Source: Pseudomonadota bacterium (GTDB lineage: Bacteria > Pseudomonadota > Alphaproteobacteria > Acetobacterales > Acetobacteraceae). Taken from it: a DNA stretch of 5,646 nucleotides. The stretch is taken from contig JAKBCX010000127.1 of NCBI GenBank assembly GCA_021807465.1, positions 1 through 5,646 on the forward strand, written 5' to 3'. A program made the position numbers and the translations under genes. The notes beneath the pieces were generated by a model, which saw only the letters and a list, made by a program, of their open reading frames with translations, was not told the DNA's origin and ran no database searches. Of this stretch, positions 1 through 5,540 are shown piece by piece; within the stretch, counting starts at the first letter, position 1, and each line of letters begins with the position of its first letter.

Positions 1-296
1 AGCGCCGCCGCGGGGCTTATATCCGCCCCACCTGTGCCTATAGCCAGCACCAGCTCTACCTCGTGGTGCAAATTCTCCGTGGCGGGCGGGTATGGCGTGT
101 CCGCCCCGCCGGTTACAAGCGCATCGGCTGGCTTGGTGAAGAAGAAAGGCGGCTCGCGCTCGGGGTTGCCGCCCATCTCGCGCGCATGCGCCGCGTAGTT
201 GCGCCCCACGCAATACACGCGCCGCACCGGAAACAACCCGCCCCCCTGCACGGGCACGGCAATCTGCGGGGGCGATGAGACAATGTAACTGTCCAT
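1..296 (-). CDS. Fumarylacetoacetate hydrolase family protein, N-terminal part (fumarylpyruvate hydrolase-like)
   Basis: The first ~98 codons of a gene that reads leftward and runs off the window edge, with no stop codon visible. Seen: the reverse strand gives an open frame from an ATG at 296-294, preceded 7 nt upstream by a CGGAG ribosome site. Residues 27-43 read [17 protein letters not shown], followed by [10 protein letters not shown] (49-58) and [11 protein letters not shown] (77-87). Known: these are hallmarks of the FAH superfamily. The Glu residues of the H-E-V-E-L stretch (E79, E81) correspond to divalent-metal ligands, and members cleave C-C bonds of acylpyruvates such as fumarylpyruvate or fumarylacetoacetate, or decarboxylate oxaloacetate, in the cytoplasm. 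Inferred: the N-terminus is closest in style to fumarylpyruvate hydrolases of aromatic (gentisate-type) catabolism, but the C-terminal half that would help decide the substrate lies outside. It is divergent from the ialB-like gene. Family assignment is firm; substrate is not. Confidence 0.9.
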   Translation of the reverse strand, partial: MDSYIVSSPPQIAVPVQGGGLFPVRRVYCVGRNYAAHAREMGGNPEREPPFFFTKPADALVTGGADTPYPPATENLHHEVELVLAIGTGGADISPAAA

Positions 297-303
297 TTCA
301 TTA

Positions 304-308
304 CTCCG
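304..308 (-). promoter_or_regulatory. Ribosome binding site of the FAH-family gene
   Basis: On the minus strand CGGAG lies 7 nt before the ATG at 296-294. This spacing supports that start and is the clearest translation signal in the short divergent gap between the two leftmost genes. Confidence 0.6.
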
Positions 309-314
309 TGTAAC

Positions 315-343
315 TTGGATGACGGCAACGCATAGGTTATGCT
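315..343 (+). promoter_or_regulatory. Possible promoter giving a leaderless ialB-like mRNA
   Basis: A TATGCT box (338-343) resembles a -10 element and has a weak -35-like TTGGAT (315-320) exactly 17 bp upstream. The ATG of the ialB-like gene begins 6 nt after the -10 box, which would put transcription start at or next to the start codon. No Shine-Dalgarno sequence is visible in front of that ATG, which fits a leaderless transcript. The -35 match is poor, so this is tentative. Confidence 0.35.
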
Positions 344-349
344 ATCTCC

Positions 350-856
350 ATGAAAACCATACGCACTGCGATCGCCTCAATTGCAATCCTGACTCCTCTC
401 GCCGCCATGGCCGCCAGCAGCCCCACGCCGCTAGGGCCGAATAAGGGCGTGTACGGAGACTGGATTGCCGCCACTTACGGCACAGGCAGCAGCAAAATTT
501 GCTATGCCTTCACTAAACCCATGCACAGCAGCCCGGTTCTTTCCCACCGCGGCATGCCCATGCTCACGGTTAGCGAGCGGCACGGCTCGCGCGATGAAAT
601 TTCCATCACCCCCGGCTATGACTACCCGGCCAAAGCATCTGTAACCATGCACGCGGGTAAAAGCGCAATTCCCTTCTATGTGCAGGACAATATCGCCTTT
701 ACCGGGCATGTGCCGGACGCTCTGGCTGCATTCAAGCGCCAGAACACAGCAACGGCCACCTCGTCTGGCCCCAGCGGCGTGAGAACCGTAACCGACTCCT
801 TCTCGCTGCGCGGCTTTACCGCCGCCTATACTGCCATTGTGAAAGCCTGCCCGTGA
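350..856 (+). CDS. IalB-family (invasion-associated locus B-like) exported protein
   Basis: A secreted, probably periplasmic protein of 168 residues. Seen: a classic signal peptide (KTIR, then a hydrophobic stretch from about residue 7 to 19, and a likely cleavage site after AMA at 19-21), which also fixes the start. The mature part has YGDW (35-38) and ICYAF (50-54), a strand-rich middle, and ends with SLRGFTAAY plus a terminal KACP. It contains only two cysteines, C51 and C167, which could form a disulphide in the periplasm. Known: the YGDW...C pattern and the C-terminal SL-GF-AAY motif are typical of the IalB family. This family is named from a Bartonella locus linked to red-cell invasion, but is widespread in free-living Alphaproteobacteria with no settled function, so the name should not be read as virulence. 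The stop codon overlaps the rlmN start (GTGA), so the two genes are probably co-transcribed and translationally coupled. Confidence 0.8.
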   Translation: MKTIRTAIASIAILTPLAAMAASSPTPLGPNKGVYGDWIAATYGTGSSKICYAFTKPMHSSPVLSHRGMPMLTVSERHGSRDEISITPGYDYPAKASVTMHAGKSAIPFYVQDNIAFTGHVPDALAAFKRQNTATATSSGPSGVRTVTDSFSLRGFTAAYTAIVKACP

Positions 857-2013
857 GCGACCTGCTCCTTCCCGCCGAACGCGAACGCATCCTCGCCAAA
901 GCCGCGCATTTCTCGCCGCCAGATTACGTCCTGCCGGACGGGCGGCGCGACCTCGTGGGGCTTTCGCGCGAGGAGCTGGCGGCGGAGATGGAGCAGATCG
1001 GCGAGAAGCCTTTCCGCGCCAAACAGCTTTGGCACTGGATATACCATCAAGGCGCGCGCGATTTCGCCGCCATGAGCAGCATCGCGCGCCCCTTGCAGGA
1101 GAAGCTGGCGGAAAAATTCGTCATCGGCCGGCCTGAAGTGGCGTCTGACCAGCTTTCCAAGGACGAGACCCGCAAATTCCTCTTCAAATTCCGCGACAGC
1201 GAGGCAGTGGAGACCGTCTATATCCCCGACCGGCAGGAAGATCGCGGCGCTGTTTGCCTCTCAAGCCAGGTGGGCTGCACCCTCTCTTGCCGCTTCTGCC
1301 ATACCGGCACGCAGCGCCTGGCCCGTAATCTTTCGGCGGCGGAAATCGTCGGCCAGTTCATGGCCGCGCGCGATGCCTATGGCGAATGGCCAAGCCCCAA
1401 AGGCGACACGCCGCGCTTGCTCTCCACCATCGTGCTGATGGGCATGGGCGAGCCGCTTTATAATTACGAAAACGTCGCGAAAGCGATGAAGATCATCATG
1501 GATGGCGAAGGCATCGCCCTCTCCCGCCGCCGCATCACCCTCTCCACCTCCGGCGTGGTGCCCATGATGGACCGCGCGGGTGAGGAACTTGGCATCAACC
1601 TCGCCGTCTCGCTGCATGCGGTGCGGGATGATTTGCGCGACGAGCTGGTGCCGTTGAACCGCAAATACCCCATCAAGGAACTCATCGAAGCCTGCCGCCG
1701 CTACCCCGGCGCCTCCAACGCACGGCGCATCACGTTTGAATACATTATGCTGCGCGGCATTAACGATTCCGAGGCCGAAGCCCATGAGCTGGTCCGCCTC
1801 ATCGCCGGCCTGCCCGCCAAGGTGAACCTTATCCCCTTCAACCCCTGGCCCGGCAGCGCCTACCAGCCCAGCACGCCGGAAGCGCTGAAAAAATTCGCCG
1901 CGATTGTGATGAAGGCAGGCTATGCCTCACCCATCCGCACCCCGCGCGGGCGCGATATTTTGGCCGCGTGCGGGCAGTTGAAGAGCGCTGTGGAGAAGGG
2001 CAAGGCGGCCTAA
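853..2013 (+). CDS. rlmN: Dual-specificity 23S rRNA A2503 / tRNA A37 C2-methyltransferase RlmN
   Basis: A radical-SAM enzyme that methylates C2 of adenosine 2503 in 23S rRNA and of adenosine 37 in some tRNAs, using two SAM molecules and a protein-bound methyl intermediate. Seen in 386 residues (E. coli RlmN is 384): an N-terminal accessory domain with [13 protein letters not shown] (52-64); the [4Fe-4S] motif C142-x3-C146-x2-C149 inside CTLSCRFC; C135, seven residues before it, matching E. coli Cys118; GMGEPLYNY of the SAM-binding region; RRITLSTSG and NLAVSLHA; and C373 in AACGQL, matching the methyl-carrying Cys355. All catalytic cysteines are therefore present and the enzyme should be active. 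The GTG start (853-855) overlaps the TGA of the ialB-like gene. There is no good Shine-Dalgarno of its own, which points to coupling by reinitiation. Confidence 0.97.
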   Translation: MSDLLLPAERERILAKAAHFSPPDYVLPDGRRDLVGLSREELAAEMEQIGEKPFRAKQLWHWIYHQGARDFAAMSSIARPLQEKLAEKFVIGRPEVASDQLSKDETRKFLFKFRDSEAVETVYIPDRQEDRGAVCLSSQVGCTLSCRFCHTGTQRLARNLSAAEIVGQFMAARDAYGEWPSPKGDTPRLLSTIVLMGMGEPLYNYENVAKAMKIIMDGEGIALSRRRITLSTSGVVPMMDRAGEELGINLAVSLHAVRDDLRDELVPLNRKYPIKELIEACRRYPGASNARRITFEYIMLRGINDSEAEAHELVRLIAGLPAKVNLIPFNPWPGSAYQPSTPEALKKFAAIVMKAGYASPIRTPRGRDILAACGQLKSAVEKGKAA

Positions 2014-2174
2014 AAGCCGTTTCAACAACCGCCTTCATGCCATCGTGCGGCGCGACGGCCCGCCCTCGTAGTTGAGCAAAATAAAATCGGACGGCTGCCC
2101 CCATCCGGTCACATTTCATCGCAAAATAAACGGCAAATTGCCCCAAACCTGCCATATCCGGCCCAGACATAGGG

Positions 2175-2198
2175 GCGCGCCGCTTGAAGCGGCGGCGC
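2175..2198 (+). repeat. GC-rich hairpin in the 5' region of the SDR-like gene
   Basis: GCGCGCCGC (2175-2183) pairs with 2189-2198 around a TTGAA loop (2184-2188), giving nine G-C pairs with one bulged G at 2195. It ends 19 nt before the ribosome site of the next gene and is not followed by a T-run, so it is not a standard rho-independent terminator. It could be a 5'-UTR structure, an RNA stability element or a rho-linked 3' end of the rlmN transcript. Confidence 0.5.
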
Positions 2199-2217
2199 GC
2201 GGGCCAACATAGCCGGC

Positions 2218-2222
2218 AGGAG
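2218..2222 (+). promoter_or_regulatory. Ribosome binding site deciding the start of the SDR-like gene
   Basis: AGGAG stands 6 nt before the ATG at 2229. The same frame is open back to a TTG at 2184, but that codon lies in the hairpin loop, has no ribosome site, and would add a basic, non-conserved 15-residue leader before the nucleotide-binding strand. The ATG at 2229 is therefore preferred. Confidence 0.8.
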
Positions 2223-2228
2223 AATAAT

Positions 2229-2678
2229 ATGGGTGTGTATCTCATAACCGGCGGCGCCAACGGGCTGGGGGCGGAAATTGCCCGCAAGCTGCACGGCGCT
2301 GGAAATTCCATCCTGTTCGCCGATATCGAGCGCGCATCCCTGCCTGGCGTGCGCAGCGTGATGTGCGATTTATCGGACGAGGCGCAGATCGCCAGCCTTA
2401 TTCTGGGCATCGAGGCCGTGGAGGGCCGGCTGGACGGGCTGGTCTGCCACCCAGAGGGAGATGATCTCACCGCCACCAGCAAGCTGATTAACGCCGCCGC
2501 CGCGCTGCTGCGCCAGCCGCGCGGCGCCGCCGTGGCTGTGCATGCCAATGGCCCAGGCGCCCTGCCCGAACTCACGCGCACACTGGCACGCGATTTGGCG
2601 CCGGACATCCGGGTGAAGTGCTTCGCCCCGTTTGGCGCGGAGCATTTCAACAGCCTCGCCGCGTATCTTATGGGATGA
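2229..2678 (+). CDS. Short, degenerate SDR (short-chain dehydrogenase)-like protein
   Basis: A Rossmann-fold protein of 149 residues, far shorter than the ~250 usual for classical SDRs. Seen: strand-turn-helix with TGGANGLG (7-14), the SDR dinucleotide loop; D32 at the end of the second strand, which in the family favours NAD(H); and C-D-L-S-D (46-50), matching the conserved Asp-Leu that contacts adenine. The usual N-N-A-G position reads VCHPEG (72-77). After a strand-like GAAVAVHAN (99-107) the sequence goes straight to a helix (ELTRTLARDLAP, 114-125) and IRVKCFAPFG (127-136), which matches the IRVN-xxxPG strand. The Ser and Tyr-x-x-x-Lys catalytic block that belongs between them is absent, and so is the substrate-loop region after the PG motif. 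The reading frame is intact with a good ribosome site. Inferred: a nucleotide-binding protein without normal dehydrogenase activity, or a shortened relic still expressed. Partner and role are unknown. Confidence 0.75.
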   Translation: MGVYLITGGANGLGAEIARKLHGAGNSILFADIERASLPGVRSVMCDLSDEAQIASLILGIEAVEGRLDGLVCHPEGDDLTATSKLINAAAALLRQPRGAAVAVHANGPGALPELTRTLARDLAPDIRVKCFAPFGAEHFNSLAAYLMG

Positions 2679-2700
2679 ACGAGGCGGTTATTCTTTTCCC

Positions 2701-2729
2701 TTGACTTAGACTGTATTTAGATATATCTA
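2701..2729 (+). promoter_or_regulatory. Probable sigma-70-type promoter of the padR-like operon
   Basis: TTGACT (2701-2706) is a near-consensus -35 box. At 17 bp spacing the -10 position reads TATCTA (2724-2729), a weaker match; TATATC at 2722-2727 is an alternative with a 15-bp spacer. The region is sharply AT-richer than its surroundings and lies just upstream of the regulator. The -10 and spacer coincide with the palindrome at 2716-2731, so a protein bound there would block RNA polymerase. Confidence 0.6.
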
Positions 2730-2742
2730 AACTGTATCTACA
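2710..2742 (+). repeat. Direct repeat flanking the operator palindrome
   Basis: ACTGTATTTAGA (2710-2721) and ACTGTATCTACA (2731-2742) match at 10 of 12 bases and are offset by 21 bp, two turns of the helix. The first copy overlaps the left arm of the palindrome and the second begins at the last base of its right arm. This may extend the operator to two sites on one DNA face. Confidence 0.55.
2716..2731. promoter_or_regulatory. Perfect 16-bp palindrome, likely PadR operator
   Basis: TTTAGATATATCTAAA is perfectly self-complementary over 16 bp, centred between 2723 and 2724. Such a dyad suits a dimeric winged-helix repressor. Its position over the -10 region, 31 bp before the regulator's start codon, suggests autorepression. 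The binding protein is inferred from position, not shown. Confidence 0.7.
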
Positions 2743-2750
2743 ACGCATTC

Positions 2751-2755
2751 AGGAG
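2751..2755 (+). promoter_or_regulatory. Ribosome binding site supporting a TTG start
   Basis: AGGAG is 6 nt before the TTG at 2762, an ideal distance. The nearest in-frame ATG (2780) is 24 nt away and has no such site, so TTG is the better start for the regulator. Confidence 0.75.
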
Positions 2756-2761
2756 AATAAA

Positions 2762-3358
2762 TTGCGTTTATTCAAGCAGATGGGCCGTCATGGCCGTCAC
2801 CACCAAATGGGCGATGCCCCGTTCGGCCCCCAGGCCGAGGGCGAATGCGGCCAGCGCCGCTTCATGCGCGGCGAGGGTCATCACCGGCATTTCGGGCGCG
2901 GCGGCCGCGCCGGGCGGTTTCTGGAGCATGGCGATTTACGCCTGCTGGTGCTGCACCTCATCAGCCAGGAGCCGCGCCACGGGTATGAGCTTATAAAGGC
3001 CATCGAGGATTTAACCGGCGGCGCCTACGCACCCAGCCCCGGCGTGATCTACCCCACCCTCACCATGCTGGAAGAGCTGGGCCAGGCGGAAGCCACAGCC
3101 GAAGGCAGCAAGAAGCTCTACCGCATTACCGAATCCGGCCGCGCCGCGCTGGCGGAAAACCAGGCCGTGGTCGATGCCATCCTGGCCCGTCTGGCCGGGT
3201 CTCCGGGGCGGCAGGCGGCTTTGCCGGTTATGCGCGCCATGGAGAATGTGAAAACGGCACTGCGCCTGCGCCTGGGCGGGCGCGATGCCTCGCCCGAAAC
3301 CCTGCGCCGCATTGCCGATACGCTGGACGAGGCCGCCCGCAAGATCGAGGAGCTGTAA
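2762..3358 (+). CDS. PadR-family transcriptional regulator, YqjI-like, with His-rich N-terminal tail
   Basis: A dimeric winged-helix DNA-binding regulator of 198 residues. Seen: an N-terminal tail (about 1-52) rich in Gly, Arg and His, with H10, H13, H14, H40, H41, H43 and C29 as possible metal ligands. The PadR domain follows: LEHGDLRLLVLHLIS (54-68), RHGYELIKAIE (72-82), the recognition-helix segment YAPSPGVIYPTL (89-100) and a wing ending in KKLYRIT (117-123). The C-terminal helices (about 145-198) should mediate dimerisation. Known: E. coli YqjI (207 residues) has the same layout, its His/Cys-rich tail senses nickel, and it represses its own gene and the ferric reductase gene yqjH. Inferred: metal-responsive autorepression through the palindrome at 2716-2731. 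The tail here has fewer His and Cys than YqjI, so metal sensing is plausible but unproven. The start is TTG with a good ribosome site. It is followed 3 bp later by the DUF2218 gene. Confidence 0.88.
   Translation: MRLFKQMGRHGRHHQMGDAPFGPQAEGECGQRRFMRGEGHHRHFGRGGRAGRFLEHGDLRLLVLHLISQEPRHGYELIKAIEDLTGGAYAPSPGVIYPTLTMLEELGQAEATAEGSKKLYRITESGRAALAENQAVVDAILARLAGSPGRQAALPVMRAMENVKTALRLRLGGRDASPETLRRIADTLDEAARKIEEL
3347..3352 (+). promoter_or_regulatory. Ribosome binding site of the DUF2218 gene inside the padR-like 3' end
   Basis: GAGGAG lies within the last codons of the regulator, 9 nt before the ATG at 3362. It supports that start and co-translation from one mRNA. Confidence 0.65.
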
Positions 3359-3361
3359 GCC

Positions 3362-3643
3362 ATGAACGCCACGGCCCAGATCCCCACACCCAACGCCAAG
3401 CGTTATCTCGGGCAGTTCGTGAAGCATTTCGCCCATAAGCTGCCCTTTGTGCGGCATGAAACCAACGAGCATGGCGAGGTCGAGTTCCCGCTCGGCCTCT
3501 GCACGCTTGATGCCGATGAACTGAGGCTTTCCATCATCGTCAACGCCAGCACGGAAGAGGACATCAACCGGCTGAAAGACGTGGTGGACCGGCATTTGCT
3601 GCGCTTCGCCTTCCGCGAAAACATCAGCATAAACTGGCAGTAA
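3362..3643 (+). CDS. DUF2218 family protein
   Basis: A small cytoplasmic protein of 93 residues with no signal peptide or membrane segment. Seen: an N-terminal IPTPNAKRYLGQ (7-18), the conserved KHFAHKLP (21-28), a central strand region EVEFPLGLCTLDAD, and the C-terminal signature RHLLRFAFRE (77-86) ending in SINWQ. The His, Lys and Arg residues of these motifs are the conserved core. Known, from memory: DUF2218 has no established biochemical role, but members are often encoded near or fused to siderophore-interacting (ferric reductase-like) proteins and near PadR regulators. Inferred: a role in iron or metal handling under the upstream regulator. The usual ferric-reductase partner is not in this window. 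The gene is 3 bp from the regulator and 26 bp from the acyltransferase-like gene. Confidence 0.85.
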   Translation: MNATAQIPTPNAKRYLGQFVKHFAHKLPFVRHETNEHGEVEFPLGLCTLDADELRLSIIVNASTEEDINRLKDVVDRHLLRFAFRENISINWQ

Positions 3644-3669
3644 ACCGCATTCGGTGCTACCGGCGCGGC

Positions 3670-4326
3670 GTGAAGAAACTTCTCAACTCCGCGCCGGCGC
3701 AGCGCGCCCTCACCTGGCTCCTCACGCAATATGTGCGGCTGGTGATGGCAACGCAAAACTGGCGCGTGGAGGGGGGCGAAAACCTCCGCATCGTGGCGGA
3801 TGATGCCCCCCGCATCGCCGTATTCTGGCACGAGACCCTGCCGGCCATACACGCACTGGCGCGCGAGGCGCGGAAAGCCGGCATGACGCGCCCCTGCGTG
3901 GTGCTGGCCAGCCGCCACCGCAACGGGCAGTTAATCGGCAACATCATGGTCAATCTCGGCATGGAGCAGGTCTCCGGTTCCACCAGCAAAGGCGGAGCCG
4001 CGGGCTTGCGCGCGCTGGTAAAGGCGCTGGAAGAGGGCAAGAACGCCGCCCTCACGCCCGATGGCCCACGCGGGCCGCGCCATGTGGCCGCCCCCGGTGT
4101 GGCGCAGCTTGCCGCCGCCACCGGCGCGCTGGTGCTGCCCTGCGCCGCCGCCACATCCCGCGCCATCACGCTTAAAAGCTGGGACAGAATGCGCCTCGCT
4201 TTGCCTTTCGGCCGTGGCATGGTGGTGGTGGGTGCGCCCATATCCGTGCCACATGAAGGCTGGGAAGCCTCGCTGCCCATCATCCAGGCGGCGCTAAACG
4301 CGGCGCTGGAGCGCGCCATGCCATGA
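3670..4326 (+). CDS. DUF374 lysophospholipid acyltransferase family protein
   Basis: A 218-residue member of the lysophospholipid acyltransferase superfamily, expected at the cytoplasmic face of the inner membrane. Seen: KKLLNSAPAQRALTWLLTQYVRLV at the N-terminus (amphipathic, probable membrane contact), FWHETLPAIHAL (52-63) with H54 at the catalytic-His position, LASRHRNGQLIG (79-90), GSTSKGGAAGLRAL (103-116), TPDGPRGPR (129-137), a GVAQLA segment and a WDR...LPFGRG block. Known: this order defines DUF374, and such genes often precede waaA in Alphaproteobacteria. The acyl donor and acceptor are not established. I recall the SRHR-x-GQL motif usually having Asp where N85 stands. The GTG start is chosen because the next residues match the family's KKLL opening; no clear ribosome site precedes it, so it may depend on upstream translation. 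The stop overlaps waaA (ATGA). Confidence 0.87.
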   Translation: MKKLLNSAPAQRALTWLLTQYVRLVMATQNWRVEGGENLRIVADDAPRIAVFWHETLPAIHALAREARKAGMTRPCVVLASRHRNGQLIGNIMVNLGMEQVSGSTSKGGAAGLRALVKALEEGKNAALTPDGPRGPRHVAAPGVAQLAAATGALVLPCAAATSRAITLKSWDRMRLALPFGRGMVVVGAPISVPHEGWEASLPIIQAALNAALERAMP

Positions 4327-5540
4327 TGCTGCGCCTGTACGCCGCCGCCGCCAGCCTCGCCCAGCCCAGCCTGCGCCGCATGCTGCTGCGCCGCGCCGCC
4401 AAGGGCAAGGAAATTCAGCCCCGCCTGGCCGAGCGCGAGGGTATTGCCGCCATTCCACGCCCCCAAGGGCGGCTGGTCTGGGTGCATGCCGCCAGCGTGG
4501 GCGAGACGATGAGCGTGCTACCCGTGCTGCACGCATTGGCCGGGCAAACCAATATCCTGCTCACCACCGGCACCGTCACCTCCGCCAAACTGGCTGAATC
4601 GCGCCTGCCGCCAGGCGCCATCCACCAGTTCATCCCGCTGGATGTTCCCGGCTGGACCATACGTTTCCTCACCCATTGGCGGCCCGATGTGGCGGTGTTT
4701 CTGGAAAGCGAAATTTGGCCCAATCTGCTGCAGGGCTGCGACACGCTGGGCATACCGCGCCTGCTGCTCAATGCCCGCATGTCGGACAAATCGGCACGCA
4801 ACTGGCGCCGCGCCCCCGGCACGGCCCGCGCGCTGCTTGGTGGCTTCCGCGCCATCCTTGCGCAATCGGCGGGGGATGCGGAAAAATTCCGTGCCCTGGG
4901 CGTGGCGGTGGAGGAATGGGGCAATCTCAAATTCTTCGCCCAGCCCTTGCCGGTGGATGAAGCGGCGCTCGCCGCCCTGCACGCGCAAATCCCTGGCCCC
5001 GTCTGGCTCGCCGCCAGCACGCATCCGGGCGAGGAAGAAATCTGCGCCGCCGCGCACAACGCTCTGCTGGATGAATTTCCCAGCCTTATCACCATCATCG
5101 CCCCGCGCCACCCAGAACGCGGCGCCGCGGCGGCGGCGATAAGCAACAACGCCCCGCGCCGCAGCAAGGTCCAGCCGCCCGCGCCCGGCAAAATCTACGT
5201 GGCGGACACGCTGGGCGAGCTTGGCCTGTTCTTCCGCCTCGCCCCATTCGCCTTCATCGGCAATTCGCTAGAGGGCTTCGGCGGCCATAACATCATCGAG
5301 CCGGCATTGCTCGCCCGCCCTGTCCTCAGCGGTCCGCATCTGGAAAATTTCGAGGAAGCGGCCGCGCTTTTACGCAACGCCGGGATGCTGGAAATTGTCA
5401 CGGACACAGCCTCGCTCACCGCCGCCGTGCGCGCCTGGCTGCGTTCATGCCCAAACGGCATGGCAGCCGCCGCTTGTTTTGCAAGCGCGGCGGAATTGCC
5501 ACGCCGCGCCGCAAGCCTCATCTTGGGGCAAATACCATGA
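4323..5540 (+). CDS. waaA: 3-deoxy-D-manno-octulosonic acid (Kdo) transferase WaaA/KdtA
   Basis: Transfers Kdo from CMP-Kdo to the lipid A precursor at the cytoplasmic face of the inner membrane, the first step of the LPS inner core. Seen in 405 residues (E. coli WaaA is 425): a short N-terminal hydrophobic segment, then GKE (28-30) and RLAEREG (34-40); WVHAASVGE (53-61), where E61 matches the catalytic Glu known from Aquifex WaaA; FLESEIWPN (126-134); GNLKF (200-204); ASTHPGEE (231-238); APRHPER (260-266); a DTLGELG segment (295-301); and GGHNIIEPA (320-328), the nucleotide-sugar site of the GT-B fold. All key motifs are present. The sequence does not show whether it is mono- or bifunctional. 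The ATG overlaps the stop of the upstream gene; a second in-frame ATG at 4326 is an equally possible start. Its stop overlaps lpxK. Confidence 0.97.
   Translation: MMLRLYAAAASLAQPSLRRMLLRRAAKGKEIQPRLAEREGIAAIPRPQGRLVWVHAASVGETMSVLPVLHALAGQTNILLTTGTVTSAKLAESRLPPGAIHQFIPLDVPGWTIRFLTHWRPDVAVFLESEIWPNLLQGCDTLGIPRLLLNARMSDKSARNWRRAPGTARALLGGFRAILAQSAGDAEKFRALGVAVEEWGNLKFFAQPLPVDEAALAALHAQIPGPVWLAASTHPGEEEICAAAHNALLDEFPSLITIIAPRHPERGAAAAAISNNAPRRSKVQPPAPGKIYVADTLGELGLFFRLAPFAFIGNSLEGFGGHNIIEPALLARPVLSGPHLENFEEAAALLRNAGMLEIVTDTASLTAAVRAWLRSCPNGMAAAACFASAAELPRRAASLILGQIP

Larger units (their letters stand above)
2014..2228. other. Intergenic region between rlmN and the SDR-like gene
   Basis: 215 bp without a credible gene. 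It has an AT-richer patch (about 2071-2140, with two short A-rich runs), a small inverted repeat GGCAA/TTGCC around 2132-2142, and a strong GC-rich hairpin at 2175-2198. I found no convincing -35/-10 pair and no U-tract terminator, although a promoter for the downstream gene is expected somewhere here. Confidence 0.5.

Noticed and set aside
63..278. Plus-strand open frame of 71 codons
   Set aside because: It is antisense to the FAH-family gene, whose conserved motifs show the minus strand is the coding one.
1261..1785. Minus-strand open frame of 174 codons, rich in His, Gly and Ala
   Set aside because: It is the reverse of the radical-SAM core of rlmN; the His-rich look comes from ATG/GTG-containing codons read backwards.
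2004..2024. Possible rho-independent terminator after rlmN
   Set aside because: CGGC/GCCG around CTAAAA gives only four Watson-Crick pairs plus wobble pairs, and only three T follow; too weak to call.
1838..2650. Long minus-strand open frame of 270 codons
   Set aside because: It is antisense to the end of rlmN, the intergenic gap and the SDR-like gene; its Arg/Ala/Ser/Pro-rich product shows no motif, and the + strand proteins have clear family signatures.
3644..3663. Small inverted repeat ACCG/CGGT after the DUF2218 gene
   Set aside because: A 4-bp stem without a T-tract is likely by chance and does not make a terminator.
3657..4487. Minus-strand open frame of 276 codons
   Set aside because: It is antisense to the DUF374 gene and the start of waaA, both unmistakable; long antisense frames are expected in GC-rich coding DNA.
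5110..5150. GCC/GCG-rich run in waaA that could be a simple repeat
   Set aside because: It encodes an alanine-rich helix (residues 268-272) within the intact waaA frame and is not a regular tandem repeat.
4415..5191. Minus-strand open frame of 258 codons
   Set aside because: It lies wholly opposite waaA, with low-complexity composition and no ribosome site that I could support.
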